A stretch of 21,192 nt of DNA from an uncultured Oscillospiraceae bacterium (GCA_910585815.1 CAJUFJ010000058.1:1-21192); one strand, 5' to 3'. Shown: positions 1 to 6,284, counted from the stretch's first letter. Translations and numbers: made by a program. The notes: generated from the sequence alone by a model not told the origin.

Positions 1-262
1 AGCCGAAGGCTGACTGAGGATTGCGTTTTGCGAAGCAAAACATACGAAGTAAACCAAGTTTCCGCCCACCTGTGGGGCGCGACGACCCTGGCGCGCCATT
101 CCATCCAGCGTATCGATTTGGCGGGCCGAGGTCGTCCCGCCCCACAAAAGTCCCCGAAACCTTGTTTATTTCATACATTTCGCCTGCGGCGAAATACAAT
201 CCTCCGCCCCAGTGTGCGCACTGGGGCACCTTCCCCCCTGTGGGTGGAAGGCTTTTCCCTGC
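1..262 (+). repeat. Composite multi-hairpin repeat, copy 1 (cut by window edge)
   Basis: In order the copy shows the end of a GTCAGCC/GGCTGAC-type hairpin (1-15), a long inverted repeat with arms GAGGATTG (16-23) and CAATCCTC (197-204), the palindrome GCCCCAGTG/CACTGGGGC (206-227), and a closing CCTTCC/GGAAGG hairpin (about 231-252). Small hairpins lie just inside the long arms (GTTTTGC/GCAAAAC near 25-41, ATTTCGCC/GGCGAAAT near 177-195). The same order recurs on the minus strand at 7801-7972 and, with different arm sequences, at 18013-18240. A second repeat (72-145) is inserted in the middle. The stretch holds no credible gene. Confidence 0.75.
72..145. repeat. TAGGG/TGGGG-arm repeat nested inside composite repeat
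   Basis: Imperfect inverted arms start GTGGGGCGCGACGACC and end GGTCGTCCCGCCCCAC, with GGCGCGCC and GGCGGGCC near the centre. Nearly the same element stands alone at 18711-18786. Here it sits between the two halves of the composite repeat at 16-204, which at 7845-7933 is only about 89 bp and lacks this insert. Confidence 0.7.
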
Positions 263-279
263 GAGGGCCGGCGGTTTTC

Positions 280-1425
280 TCACAACCTGGTTTCCACCGG
301 CACCGCAACGGTGTAATGGTTACTGCTGAGCTGCCGCAGCAGGGCCGGCAGCACCCGCGCGGTATTCCCGCTCCCCTCCAGCGTGAGGTAGACGGTGCGC
401 CGGCGGGTGCCCAGCCGGTTCAGCACGGTGCCCGCAAAGGCGGTCCCCCCCACCGAATCGCCGGGTTCCAAATACAGGGTCTCCTTCCAGCACACCCAGC
501 CCTGCCCCTCCAGTCCGGCCCGCGCCCCGTCCGGAACGTAAGCCAGGGTAGTACGGGTGTGGGCCACCTCCTCCAGGGCCAGCCGGCCCCGGCTGAGGGC
601 CTCCTCCTCCCCCTCCCGGGCCAGGATTCCCACGCTATGGCCGGTGCCCAGGATGCGGCGGACCAGCCCCCCCTCCTCCTCAATCACCTGGGGAGCCAGG
701 AAAAACAGGGCATACTGCCCCGTGCCGTCCAGGGTGTTCAAAATGGCGGGCAGCCCGTCGGCGCTCTCACAGCGGAAGGCCAGATAGGTGGCCACATTAC
801 TCCCGTCCACCTCCGGGGGCTCGCTGGGACTCACCGGCACGGTGGGGGTGGTCTCCGCAGGGCTGAGGCTCTGGGTGTAGTCCCGCAGGCGGTTGTTAAT
901 CAGCTCCCGGGCCCGGTCGATAAACAGCCCGTCATCCAGCACCGCATCGGCGCTCTTGATGCGCACCAGATAGCCCTGGGAGATATAGCTCAGCTGGTTA
1001 TAGCTGTACTCCAGCCCGAAGACGGAGCACACCACATACAGGGGGACATAGGGCTTTCCATAGCGCATAACGGCCCGGGCGTCGTAGGCCGCCCCGGTCA
1101 TGTCGTCCCGGCAGGTACCCCGCTCCAGGTCAAAGACCAGCATCTGCTTCAGGTTGAAAATGGTCACGATGTGGCTTCTGTGGTTGTAGCTGGTGTACAG
1201 CCCCAGGCTCACCCCCACCCCATTCTGGTTGGCGTCAAACACCGTATAGGGCACATAGAGCGTCCCGCCGGACCAATAGGGCATGGAGCTGGAGGTCAAC
1301 GGGGCCACGCTGTCATTGATGCCGGTAAAATACAGGTTGGCCGCAGCGGCGGGCATCGGCTGAAACATCCCCACAGCCAGTATAACAGCCAGCACCAGCG
1401 GCAAAACAGGGCGTTTTTTTCTCAC
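280..1425 (-). CDS. Secreted stalk-domain protein with degenerate polysaccharide-deacetylase-like C-terminus
   Basis: The product has 381 residues and a GTG start; a GGGAGGT ribosome site lies 7 bases upstream. Residues 1-29 form a signal peptide (RKKR, hydrophobic core, PAAAA), so it is exported. Residues about 40-160 resemble the copper-amine-oxidase N-terminal 'stalk' domain common in clostridial wall proteins (TLYVPYTVFD, KPYVPLYVVCSVFGL). A Pro/Thr/Ser linker (about 185-208) leads to residues 211-381, whose start follows the NodB deacetylase pattern: TYLAF at 213-217, ALFFL at 239-243, LVRRILGTGHSVG at 254-266. The paired metal Asp of NodB is replaced by R218-C219, and the second His of the GHxxGxH motif by L268, so catalysis is unlikely. 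I infer a binding or structural role at the cell surface. The stalk call is fairly secure; the deacetylase relation is a pattern reading by eye. Confidence 0.85.
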   Translation of the reverse strand: MRKKRPVLPLVLAVILAVGMFQPMPAAAANLYFTGINDSVAPLTSSSMPYWSGGTLYVPYTVFDANQNGVGVSLGLYTSYNHRSHIVTIFNLKQMLVFDLERGTCRDDMTGAAYDARAVMRYGKPYVPLYVVCSVFGLEYSYNQLSYISQGYLVRIKSADAVLDDGLFIDRARELINNRLRDYTQSLSPAETTPTVPVSPSEPPEVDGSNVATYLAFRCESADGLPAILNTLDGTGQYALFFLAPQVIEEEGGLVRRILGTGHSVGILAREGEEEALSRGRLALEEVAHTRTTLAYVPDGARAGLEGQGWVCWKETLYLEPGDSVGGTAFAGTVLNRLGTRRRTVYLTLEGSGNTARVLPALLRQLSSNHYTVAVPVETRL

Positions 1426-1457
1426 AGGCCCTACCTCCCTTCTTTCAGTTGCCTTTC

Positions 1458-1488
1458 TGATTATACCATAGTATAATCATTTGGACAA
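1458..1488 (-). promoter_or_regulatory. Promoter with palindromic operator for the 280-1425 gene
   Basis: On the minus strand TTGTCC (plus 1483-1488) and TATAAT (plus 1460-1465) are 17 bases apart, about 35 bases before the GTG start. The -10 box lies inside a perfect palindrome: TGATTATAC at 1458-1466 and GTATAATCA at 1471-1479, 4-base spacer. A dimeric regulator could bind here, although part of the symmetry comes from the -10 box itself. Confidence 0.7.
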
Positions 1489-1552
1489 GCGCCACTATTT
1501 TAAGGAAGTGTCCTGCCGCGCATTTTATCACAATCAGGAGAATTGACACAAG

Positions 1553-1626
1553 CTGTAGGGGCGGCCTGTGGCCGCCCGCAAAAAAGATTCGTTTTTATAA
1601 CGGGCGGCCACAGGCCGCCCCTACAG
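1553..1626. repeat. Perfect 26-bp inverted repeat of the TAGGGG family
   Basis: The arms at 1553-1578 and 1601-1626 are exact reverse complements over 26 bases, and each arm is itself a hairpin (GGGCGGCC/GGCCGCCC). The 22-base spacer is A/T-rich. Related pairs occur at 2342-2444, 72-145 and 18711-18786. The rest of the 1426-1753 gap holds the promoter at 1458-1488 and the direct repeat at 1655-1676. Confidence 0.9.
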
Positions 1627-1654
1627 GAAAATCAGCAAATGTGATTTCCTATTT

Positions 1655-1708
1655 TTAAGGAAATCTTAATGAAAGCTAAACGGTCCTTCAACCCGGCCGT
1701 GGTACACT
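1655..1708 (+). promoter_or_regulatory. Putative response-regulator operator and promoter of the signalling cluster
   Basis: Two adjacent 11-mers, TTAAGGAAATC (1655-1665) and TTAATGAAAGC (1666-1676), form an 11-bp-period direct repeat, the usual spacing for OmpR/PhoB-type regulators. A TACACT -10-like box follows at 1703-1708, with no good -35 at the right distance, as expected for an activated promoter. Control by the regulator encoded at 2469-3149 is inference. Confidence 0.45.
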
Positions 1709-1753
1709 AAACCGCGTAAACCAAAACAGGGTCCCCGGAAAGGAGCCGTCAAT

Positions 1754-2344
1754 ATGGAAATCACACTGGAACTGGTAGAGCGCCTGAAGGAGAAAGCCGA
1801 CGTCAGCTACACCCAGGCCAAGGAGGCCCTGGAGTACAGCGGCGGCAACCTGCTGGACGCGCTGATCTATCTGGAGGAGAAGGGGGCCATCCCCCGGGCG
1901 GAGGGCGCCTACTACTCCACCCGGAGCGAGACGCCTCCCCCGCCCCCTCCCGCAGAGCCCCTCCCCGCCCAGCTCCCCTCCAAAAAGAAAAAGGCCCACG
2001 GGCCGCGCCGCCCCAAGGGGGACGGCAGCCAGCGGTTTTTCAACAGCCTGCGCCGCTGGCTCATCGACAACGAGCTGGAGATCTGGCGGCGCGGCCAGCC
2101 CATCACCGCCCTGCCGGTGCTGATTCTCCTGCTGCTGCTGTGCTGCGCCCCCTGGGTGACCATCCCGGCGCTGGTACTGGGCCTCTTTCTGGGCCTGCGC
2201 TACCGCTTCTCCGGCCCCGATCTGGAGCGGGAGAGCCTGAACAACATGATGGGCTCGGTGGCCGACACCGCCGCCGACCTGGGCCACAAGGTCATGGACG
2301 AGCTGAAGCACGATTGGCACTCCGATGAGAAGGACCAGAAGTAG
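1754..2344 (+). CDS. UBA-like/DUF4342 domain membrane protein
   Basis: The product has 196 residues; AAAGGAG precedes the ATG by 8 bases. Residues 1-47 read as the UBA-like helical module that begins DUF4342 proteins and resembles the EF-Ts N-terminus (ELVERLKEKADVSYTQAKEA, then GGNLLDALIYLEE). A proline run (about 61-74) and a basic KKKK patch with further Arg/Lys (about 77-90) follow, then a long hydrophobic segment (about 116-150) that should span the membrane, and a charged, mostly helical tail. The function of this family is unknown to me; the layout suggests a cytoplasmic protein-binding head tethered to the membrane. It lies 124 bases before a response regulator in the same direction, and such neighbours are common for the family. 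Its TAG stop (2342-2344) is the first three bases of a repeat, so the original 3' end may have been altered. Confidence 0.8.
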   Translation: MEITLELVERLKEKADVSYTQAKEALEYSGGNLLDALIYLEEKGAIPRAEGAYYSTRSETPPPPPPAEPLPAQLPSKKKKAHGPRRPKGDGSQRFFNSLRRWLIDNELEIWRRGQPITALPVLILLLLLCCAPWVTIPALVLGLFLGLRYRFSGPDLERESLNNMMGSVADTAADLGHKVMDELKHDWHSDEKDQK

Positions 2345-2444
2345 GGGCGGATATTATCCGCCCGCAAACCGTCCAATCCCCGGCTCGCTCTTATTGCCGC
2401 AGGCATGGCCCGCGCACAGAACGGGCGGATGATATCCGCCCCTA
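2342..2444. repeat. Inverted repeat of the TAGGGG family overlapping a stop codon
   Basis: The 23-base arms 2342-2364 and 2422-2444 are reverse complements with one mismatch. Each arm is itself palindromic (GGCGGATA...TATCCGCC type). The first three bases, TAG, are the stop codon of the gene before. The repeat occupies almost all of the gap before the response regulator gene. A single arm almost identical to the right arm recurs at 15623-15645. Confidence 0.9.
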
Positions 2445-2468
2445 CACAACCGTACGAGGTGAACCAAC

Positions 2469-3149
2469 ATGTCAGAACGCATCCTTTTGGTGGAGGACGA
2501 GGAAAAACTGGCCCGCATGGTAGAGATGGAGCTGAAATACGAGGGCTACCAGGTGGAAAAGGCTCTGGACGGCCGCCGGGGCCTGGAGCTGGCCCTGGGC
2601 GGCTCCTTCGACCTGGTGCTGCTGGACATCATGCTGCCCCAGCTGTCCGGCATGGAGGTGCTGCGCCGCCTGCGGCGGGAGAGCCAGGTCCCGGTGATTA
2701 TGTTAACCGCCCGGGACAGCGTGGTAGACAAGGTGGCCGGCCTGGACTCGGAGGCTGACGACTACATCACCAAGCCCTTCGCCATCGAGGAGCTGCTGGC
2801 CCGCATCCGTGCCGCCCTGCGGGGCAAGGGCGGCCTGGCCGCCCAGAGCCTCCCCCTGGCGGTGGGCCCGCTGGTGATGGATGTGGAAAAGCACCAGGTC
2901 ACCGTCCGGGGCCGGAATGTGGAGCTGACCAAGAAGGAATTTGACCTGCTCCGCCATCTTCTGGAGAACAAGGACCGGGTCCTCACCCGGGAGGCCCTCC
3001 TGGATGCGGTGTGGGGCTTCGACTTTGTGGGCGAGACCAACTCGGTGGACGTCTACATCCGCTTTCTGCGGAGCAAGCTGGACGACGCCTTTGGCCTGAA
3101 GCTTATCCACACCGTCCGGGGCGTGGGCTATGTCATCAAGGAGGATTAA
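2469..3149 (+). CDS. OmpR/PhoB-family DNA-binding response regulator
   Basis: The 226-residue product is full length for the family. The receiver domain (about 3-115) has the acidic pair E9-D10, phospho-acceptor D53 in LVLLDIMLP, T80 and K102 in ITKPF. The winged-helix effector domain (about 130-224) has the hallmarks ELTKKEFDLLRHLLE, LTREALLDAVWG and HTVRGVGYVI. It should be phosphorylated by the histidine kinase encoded at 3740-5212 and then bind tandem promoter repeats; the repeat at 1655-1676 is a candidate autoregulatory site. The following flavodoxin-like gene starts 2 bases after this stop, and its ribosome site AAGGAGGA lies within the last codons here, which indicates translational coupling. 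The stimulus and regulon cannot be read from the sequence. Confidence 0.95.
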   Translation: MSERILLVEDEEKLARMVEMELKYEGYQVEKALDGRRGLELALGGSFDLVLLDIMLPQLSGMEVLRRLRRESQVPVIMLTARDSVVDKVAGLDSEADDYITKPFAIEELLARIRAALRGKGGLAAQSLPLAVGPLVMDVEKHQVTVRGRNVELTKKEFDLLRHLLENKDRVLTREALLDAVWGFDFVGETNSVDVYIRFLRSKLDDAFGLKLIHTVRGVGYVIKED

Positions 3150-3151
3150 CC

Positions 3152-3655
3152 ATGGTCATCGTATACCGTTCCAACACCGGCTTTACCAGGGAATACGCCG
3201 AAATGCTGGCCAAGGCGGAAAAAATGAAGGTCTTCCCCCTGGCCGAGGCCCAGGGCAAGGTGGGCCCCGGCGAATCCGTCTTCTACATGGGCCCCCTCAT
3301 GGCGGGCCACATCACCGGGGTGGACCAGGCGGTGAAACAGTTCACCGTGAAGGGGGTGTGCGGCGTGGGCATGTCCCCCGCCTCCCAGCAGGTGATGGAC
3401 ACCCTGTCCAAGGCCAACTACGTCCCCGGCGCCCCTCTTTTCTATCTCCAGGGGGGCTGGGCCCCGAAAAAGGTGGGCTGGCTCAAGCGCCGGATGGTGG
3501 GCATGGCCACCAAATCCATGCGGGAATCCCTCCGGGATAAGGGCAGCCGCCGCACCCCCGAGGAGAATAAACAGCTGGACTTCCTCCTCCACGGCGGCAG
3601 CTTTGTGGCCTTTGAGAATCTGGAGACCATCCGCAAATGGATGAAGGACGCGTAA
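3152..3655 (+). CDS. Flavodoxin-like protein
   Basis: The 167-residue product begins MVIVYRSNTGFTREYAEMLA. This is the flavodoxin phosphate-loop pattern (S/T-x-T-G-x-T) after a first beta strand, so FMN binding is expected. Later segments (VFYMGPLMAG at about 44-53, GVCGVGMSP) fit the alternating strands and helices of the flavodoxin/HemG-like fold. The C-terminal third is basic and unlike electron-transfer flavodoxins, closer to flavodoxin-domain proteins of uncertain function. I chose ATG at 3152 because AAGGAGGA sits 6 bases before it and because upstream codons in this frame run through the response regulator. The gene lies between the response regulator and its kinase, an unusual place that hints at redox input or output. 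Fold call fairly secure; function not. Confidence 0.8.
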   Translation: MVIVYRSNTGFTREYAEMLAKAEKMKVFPLAEAQGKVGPGESVFYMGPLMAGHITGVDQAVKQFTVKGVCGVGMSPASQQVMDTLSKANYVPGAPLFYLQGGWAPKKVGWLKRRMVGMATKSMRESLRDKGSRRTPEENKQLDFLLHGGSFVAFENLETIRKWMKDA

Positions 3656-3657
3656 TA

Positions 3658-3720
3658 AGCCTCCTTTAGAAAGGAGGTGCCCCAGTGCGCACACTGGGGC
3701 AGCTCCTTTCCAAAGGAGCC
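3658..3720 (-). repeat. Composite repeat, shortened copy 2
   Basis: The copy contains CTCCTTT/AAAGGAG (3661-3676), the palindrome GCCCCAGTG/CACTGGGGC (3679-3700) and GCTCCTTT/AAAGGAGC (3702-3719). It equals the copy at 7801-7972 with the middle modules missing; bases 3658-3700 and 7801-7843 are identical over 43 bp. It fills the gap between the flavodoxin-like and histidine kinase genes and ends just before the kinase ribosome site. Confidence 0.85.
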
Positions 3721-3739
3721 TTTTAAGGAGGTGAACCCC

Positions 3740-5212
3740 ATGCCCCGCAGCCGGCACCGTTTTCAGACCCCGCCCCCGGCGGACCCCATCGCCGCCGCCC
3801 GGGACTCCTCCCTGGCCCTGCGGCTGAACATCGGCTTTTTCCTGCGCCAGCTGGGCATTTTCCTGCTCATGGACCTGCTGCTGCTGGTGCTGGCCGTCTT
3901 CGGCATGTCCCTCTACGCGGAAAACCGGTGTGCCGACGTGGTGGAGCTGGTCAACCAGCGGGGAGTGCCCTCCGAGGACGCTCTGGCCTGGATGGAGGCC
4001 AGCGACTACACCATCACCCCTCTGGACCGCAACCCGGAGGGAATTGAATACACAGTCACCTCCTGGCTGCCCACCAGCCGCTGGGAGACGGTGGACGGCC
4101 TGCGCACCTGGGATCTCAGCAGCTATTACACCATAGAGCTGCCCAACAACGGCAGACCCTACGCCGTCACGGTGGACACCTCGGGCATCTTCACCGGCCT
4201 GTGGTGGGCAGGTGTGGTAATCCTGATCTGCCAGGCCCTCTCCCTGCTCACCAACCTGTTCCGCAGCAACCGTTCTATCCGCAAGGTGCTCCGGCCCATC
4301 CAGGACCTAGCCGCCACCGCGGCCCGTCTCAACTCCATGACCCACATGTCCAAGCGGGAAATCGAGAGCCTGACCGGCGAGCTGGGCAAGATCGACGCCG
4401 CCCACCTGGACAGCCGCATCGACCTGCCCCCCACCCAGAAGGAGCTGCGCTCCCTGGCCCAGGCCATCAACGAGCTGATGGACCGGGTCAACCAGGCCTA
4501 CAGCGCCCAGATGCGCTTTGTCTCCGACGCCAGCCACGAGCTGCGCACCCCCATCGCCGTCATCCAGGGCTACGCCGCCCTGCTGGACCGCTGGGGCAAA
4601 ACCGACCCGGAGGCCCTGCAGGAGTCCATCGACGCCATCCGTGGGGAGGCCGCATCCATGGAGCGGCTGGTGGAGCAGCTGCTGTTCCTGGCCCGGGGGG
4701 ACAACGACTCCCAGCCGGTGAAGATGGAGACCCTCGACCTCACCGACCTGGCCGGCGAGGTCCTCCGTGAGGAGGAGATGATCCACCCTGAACGCACCTT
4801 CCTCCCCCGCTGGGGGGAGGACCCCGTCAGCATATATGCTGACCCCGGCCTGATGAAGCAGCTGCTGCGCATTTTAATGGACAACAGCCTGAAATACAGC
4901 CCCCCCGAGGGCCGCATCTACCTGCGGGTCCTGGCCAGCCAGGGCCATGTCCGCCTCACCGTCCAGGACGAGGGCATGGGCATCCCCCCCGAGGGCATCC
5001 CCCACATCTTCGAGCGCTTCTACCGTACCGACCAGTCCCGGGACCGGAAGACGGGCGGCACCGGCCTGGGCCTGTCCATCGCCAAGTGGATCGTAGAGCG
5101 CCACGGCGGCTGGTTCGAGGTAGTCTCCCGCCCCGAGGTGGGCACCCGCATCACCGTCGTCCTCCCCGCCCTCCAGAAAACAATTGACAACCCCTCCCCC
5201 GCCACAGTATAA
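3740..5212 (+). CDS. Membrane sensor histidine kinase
   Basis: The 490-residue product starts at ATG 3740 after AAGGAGGTG; a longer upstream frame begins inside the repeat and is rejected. Transmembrane segments lie at about 33-59 and 150-174 and enclose an external sensor region of about 90 residues with no familiar domain. A HAMP-like linker with an extra helical stretch (about 180-255) leads to the dimerisation/phosphoacceptor helix with H266 in FVSDASHELRTPIAVIQGY. The ATPase domain shows the N box (N382 in DNSLKYSP), G1 (DEGMG, 410-414), the F box (FERFYR) and G2 (GGTGLGLS, 439-446). All catalytic motifs are intact. It pairs with the regulator at 2469-3149, separated by the flavodoxin-like gene and a repeat. 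The stop codon lies within a promoter -10 box for the next gene. Confidence 0.95.
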   Translation: MPRSRHRFQTPPPADPIAAARDSSLALRLNIGFFLRQLGIFLLMDLLLLVLAVFGMSLYAENRCADVVELVNQRGVPSEDALAWMEASDYTITPLDRNPEGIEYTVTSWLPTSRWETVDGLRTWDLSSYYTIELPNNGRPYAVTVDTSGIFTGLWWAGVVILICQALSLLTNLFRSNRSIRKVLRPIQDLAATAARLNSMTHMSKREIESLTGELGKIDAAHLDSRIDLPPTQKELRSLAQAINELMDRVNQAYSAQMRFVSDASHELRTPIAVIQGYAALLDRWGKTDPEALQESIDAIRGEAASMERLVEQLLFLARGDNDSQPVKMETLDLTDLAGEVLREEEMIHPERTFLPRWGEDPVSIYADPGLMKQLLRILMDNSLKYSPPEGRIYLRVLASQGHVRLTVQDEGMGIPPEGIPHIFERFYRTDQSRDRKTGGTGLGLSIAKWIVERHGGWFEVVSRPEVGTRITVVLPALQKTIDNPSPATV

Positions 5213-5213
5213 T
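5184..5213 (+). promoter_or_regulatory. Consensus sigma-A promoter overlapping the kinase stop codon
   Basis: TTGACA (5184-5189) and TATAAT (5208-5213) are perfect and 18 bases apart. The kinase stop TAA (5210-5212) is inside the -10 box. The promoter should start RNA near 5220, just before the ribosome site AAGGAGGG of the coiled-coil gene, giving that gene expression independent of the kinase operon. Confidence 0.85.
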
Positions 5214-5235
5214 AGTAAAAAAGGAGGGATACCCT

Positions 5236-5553
5236 ATGCTGGACGAACAGGACCTGTTGGCAATTGCTCAACTCATTGACCAGAAGCTGGAAGAAAAACT
5301 GGAAAAGAAGCTGGAAGAAAAACTGGCACGTCAGAAGGAAGAAATTCTAACCGAGGCCACCCACCGCATGCAGGTGCTGCTGGACGCGGAGGTCAAGCCC
5401 ATGTTCAATCTGCTGGCGGAGGACATATCCATCATCCAGGAAAAGCTGATGCCCGAATCCCGCATCGAGCGGATTGAGGACGACGTCTGGGCGCTGAAGG
5501 CCTCCGTCCGGCGCATCAACCAGGACCTCCGCGAGCTGAAACAGGCCCAATAA
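5236..5553 (+). CDS. Small coiled-coil protein of unknown function
   Basis: The 105-residue product follows AAGGAGGG by 8 bases and has a consensus promoter and a terminator of its own, so it is a real single-gene unit. It starts MLDEQDLLAIAQLIDQKLEE, a head seen in many short clostridial coiled-coil proteins. Residues 15-45 are almost entirely Lys, Glu and Leu in heptads, encoded by a 20-base direct repeat (5283-5302 and 5307-5326, period 24). A second helix (about 70-103, RIERIEDDVWALKASV) is also coiled-coil. There is no signal peptide or membrane segment. I infer a cytoplasmic oligomeric helix bundle; no partner or process can be named. Confidence 0.75.
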   Translation: MLDEQDLLAIAQLIDQKLEEKLEKKLEEKLARQKEEILTEATHRMQVLLDAEVKPMFNLLAEDISIIQEKLMPESRIERIEDDVWALKASVRRINQDLRELKQAQ

Positions 5554-5557
5554 CCCA

Positions 5558-5589
5558 CAGACCCTCCTCCCGGGAGGGCCTGTTTTTTT
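5558..5589 (+). terminator. Rho-independent terminator after the coiled-coil gene
   Basis: CCCTCC (5562-5567) pairs with GGAGGG (5573-5578), followed by CCTG and seven T. It starts 5 bases after the stop codon. Confidence 0.8.
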
Positions 5590-5618
5590 GGACATACCTC
5601 TCCCCCGCCCCGCATAGG

Positions 5619-5668
5619 ATAAAAGCAACAGACCCTTGGTCGTTTGACGATAGGAGTGTTGCTTTTAT
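5619..5668 (+). promoter_or_regulatory. Inverted repeat enclosing the ribosome site of the SSB-like gene
   Basis: ATAAAAGCAACA (5619-5630) and TGTTGCTTTTAT (5657-5668) are perfect 12-base complements. The 26-base loop holds the AGGAG ribosome site (5652-5656), and the right arm ends on the first two bases of the ATG at 5667. Folded in RNA this would cover the start codon; in DNA it could be an operator. I do not see a convincing promoter for this gene. Confidence 0.7.
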
Positions 5669-6284
5669 GCAGACCAACAATAACAAAATTTTCCTCCGGG
5701 GCCGTCTGGCCGCCCCTCCCGCCCTCTCCCACATCAACCACGGCACGGAATACTTCCTCCTCCCTCTCACGGTATGCCGCCTCTCCGGAGCCGCCGACAC
5801 CCTCCACGTGGTGGCCGCCCGGGACCAGCTGGCCGCCCTACCCCCTCTGGGGGAGGACAGCCCCCTCACCGTCCGGGGGGAGGTACGCACCTTCAACAAC
5901 CGCAGCGGTGTGGGCAGCCGGCTGGTGGTCAGCGTCTTCGCCCGGGAGCTCTCCCAGGAGGACGGGGAGGACGAGAACCACCTGGAGATATCCGGTGCCC
6001 TGTGCAAACCGCCCGTCCTCCGCACCACCCCTTTGGGCCGCACCATCTGCGACATGATCCTGGCCGCCAACCGCCGCTACGGCCGTGCGGACTACCTGCC
6101 CTGCATCGCCTGGGGCAGCCTGGCCTACCGCTGCGGCTCTATGCAGGTGGGGGACCGCCTGGCCCTGGAGGGCCGCCTCCAGAGCCGTATCTATACCAAG
6201 GAGGTGGACGGCCGCACCCAGGAGCGCACCGCCTTTGAGGTATCCATCATGTCGCTGGCCGACGAGGATACATACGCCCTGTAG
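5667..6284 (+). CDS. SSB-like protein with two OB folds
   Basis: The product has 205 residues. Residues about 95-200 match the single-stranded DNA-binding protein pattern well: NHLEISGALCKPPVLRTT, then ADYLPCIAWGSLAYRC and LALEGRLQSRIYTKE. Residues about 5-92 look like a second, more diverged OB fold (KIFLRGRLAAPP, LTVRGEVRTF). Typical SSB has one OB fold of about 110 residues, a flexible tail and an acidic DDxPF tip; here the tip is absent and the protein ends DEDTYAL. It is therefore probably not the main replicative SSB but a paralogue that binds ssDNA or RNA. The ATG was chosen for its AGGAG site 10 bases upstream. The start lies in a long inverted repeat, which suggests control of translation, perhaps by the product itself. 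The TAG stop reads into TAGGGG, as at repeat ends elsewhere. Confidence 0.8.
   Translation: MQTNNNKIFLRGRLAAPPALSHINHGTEYFLLPLTVCRLSGAADTLHVVAARDQLAALPPLGEDSPLTVRGEVRTFNNRSGVGSRLVVSVFARELSQEDGEDENHLEISGALCKPPVLRTTPLGRTICDMILAANRRYGRADYLPCIAWGSLAYRCGSMQVGDRLALEGRLQSRIYTKEVDGRTQERTAFEVSIMSLADEDTYAL

Noticed and set aside
28..1476. 482-codon open frame on the plus strand
   Set aside because: It runs through the repeat at 16-204 and antisense to the stalk-domain gene, which has a signal peptide, ribosome site and promoter.
1542..1547. TTGACA on the plus strand before the repeat at 1553
   Set aside because: No -10 box at a suitable distance; the repeat begins 5 bases later.
3677..3739. 21-codon N-terminal extension of the histidine kinase
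   Set aside because: It lies entirely inside the composite repeat, and the strong AAGGAGGTG site is placed for the ATG at 3740.
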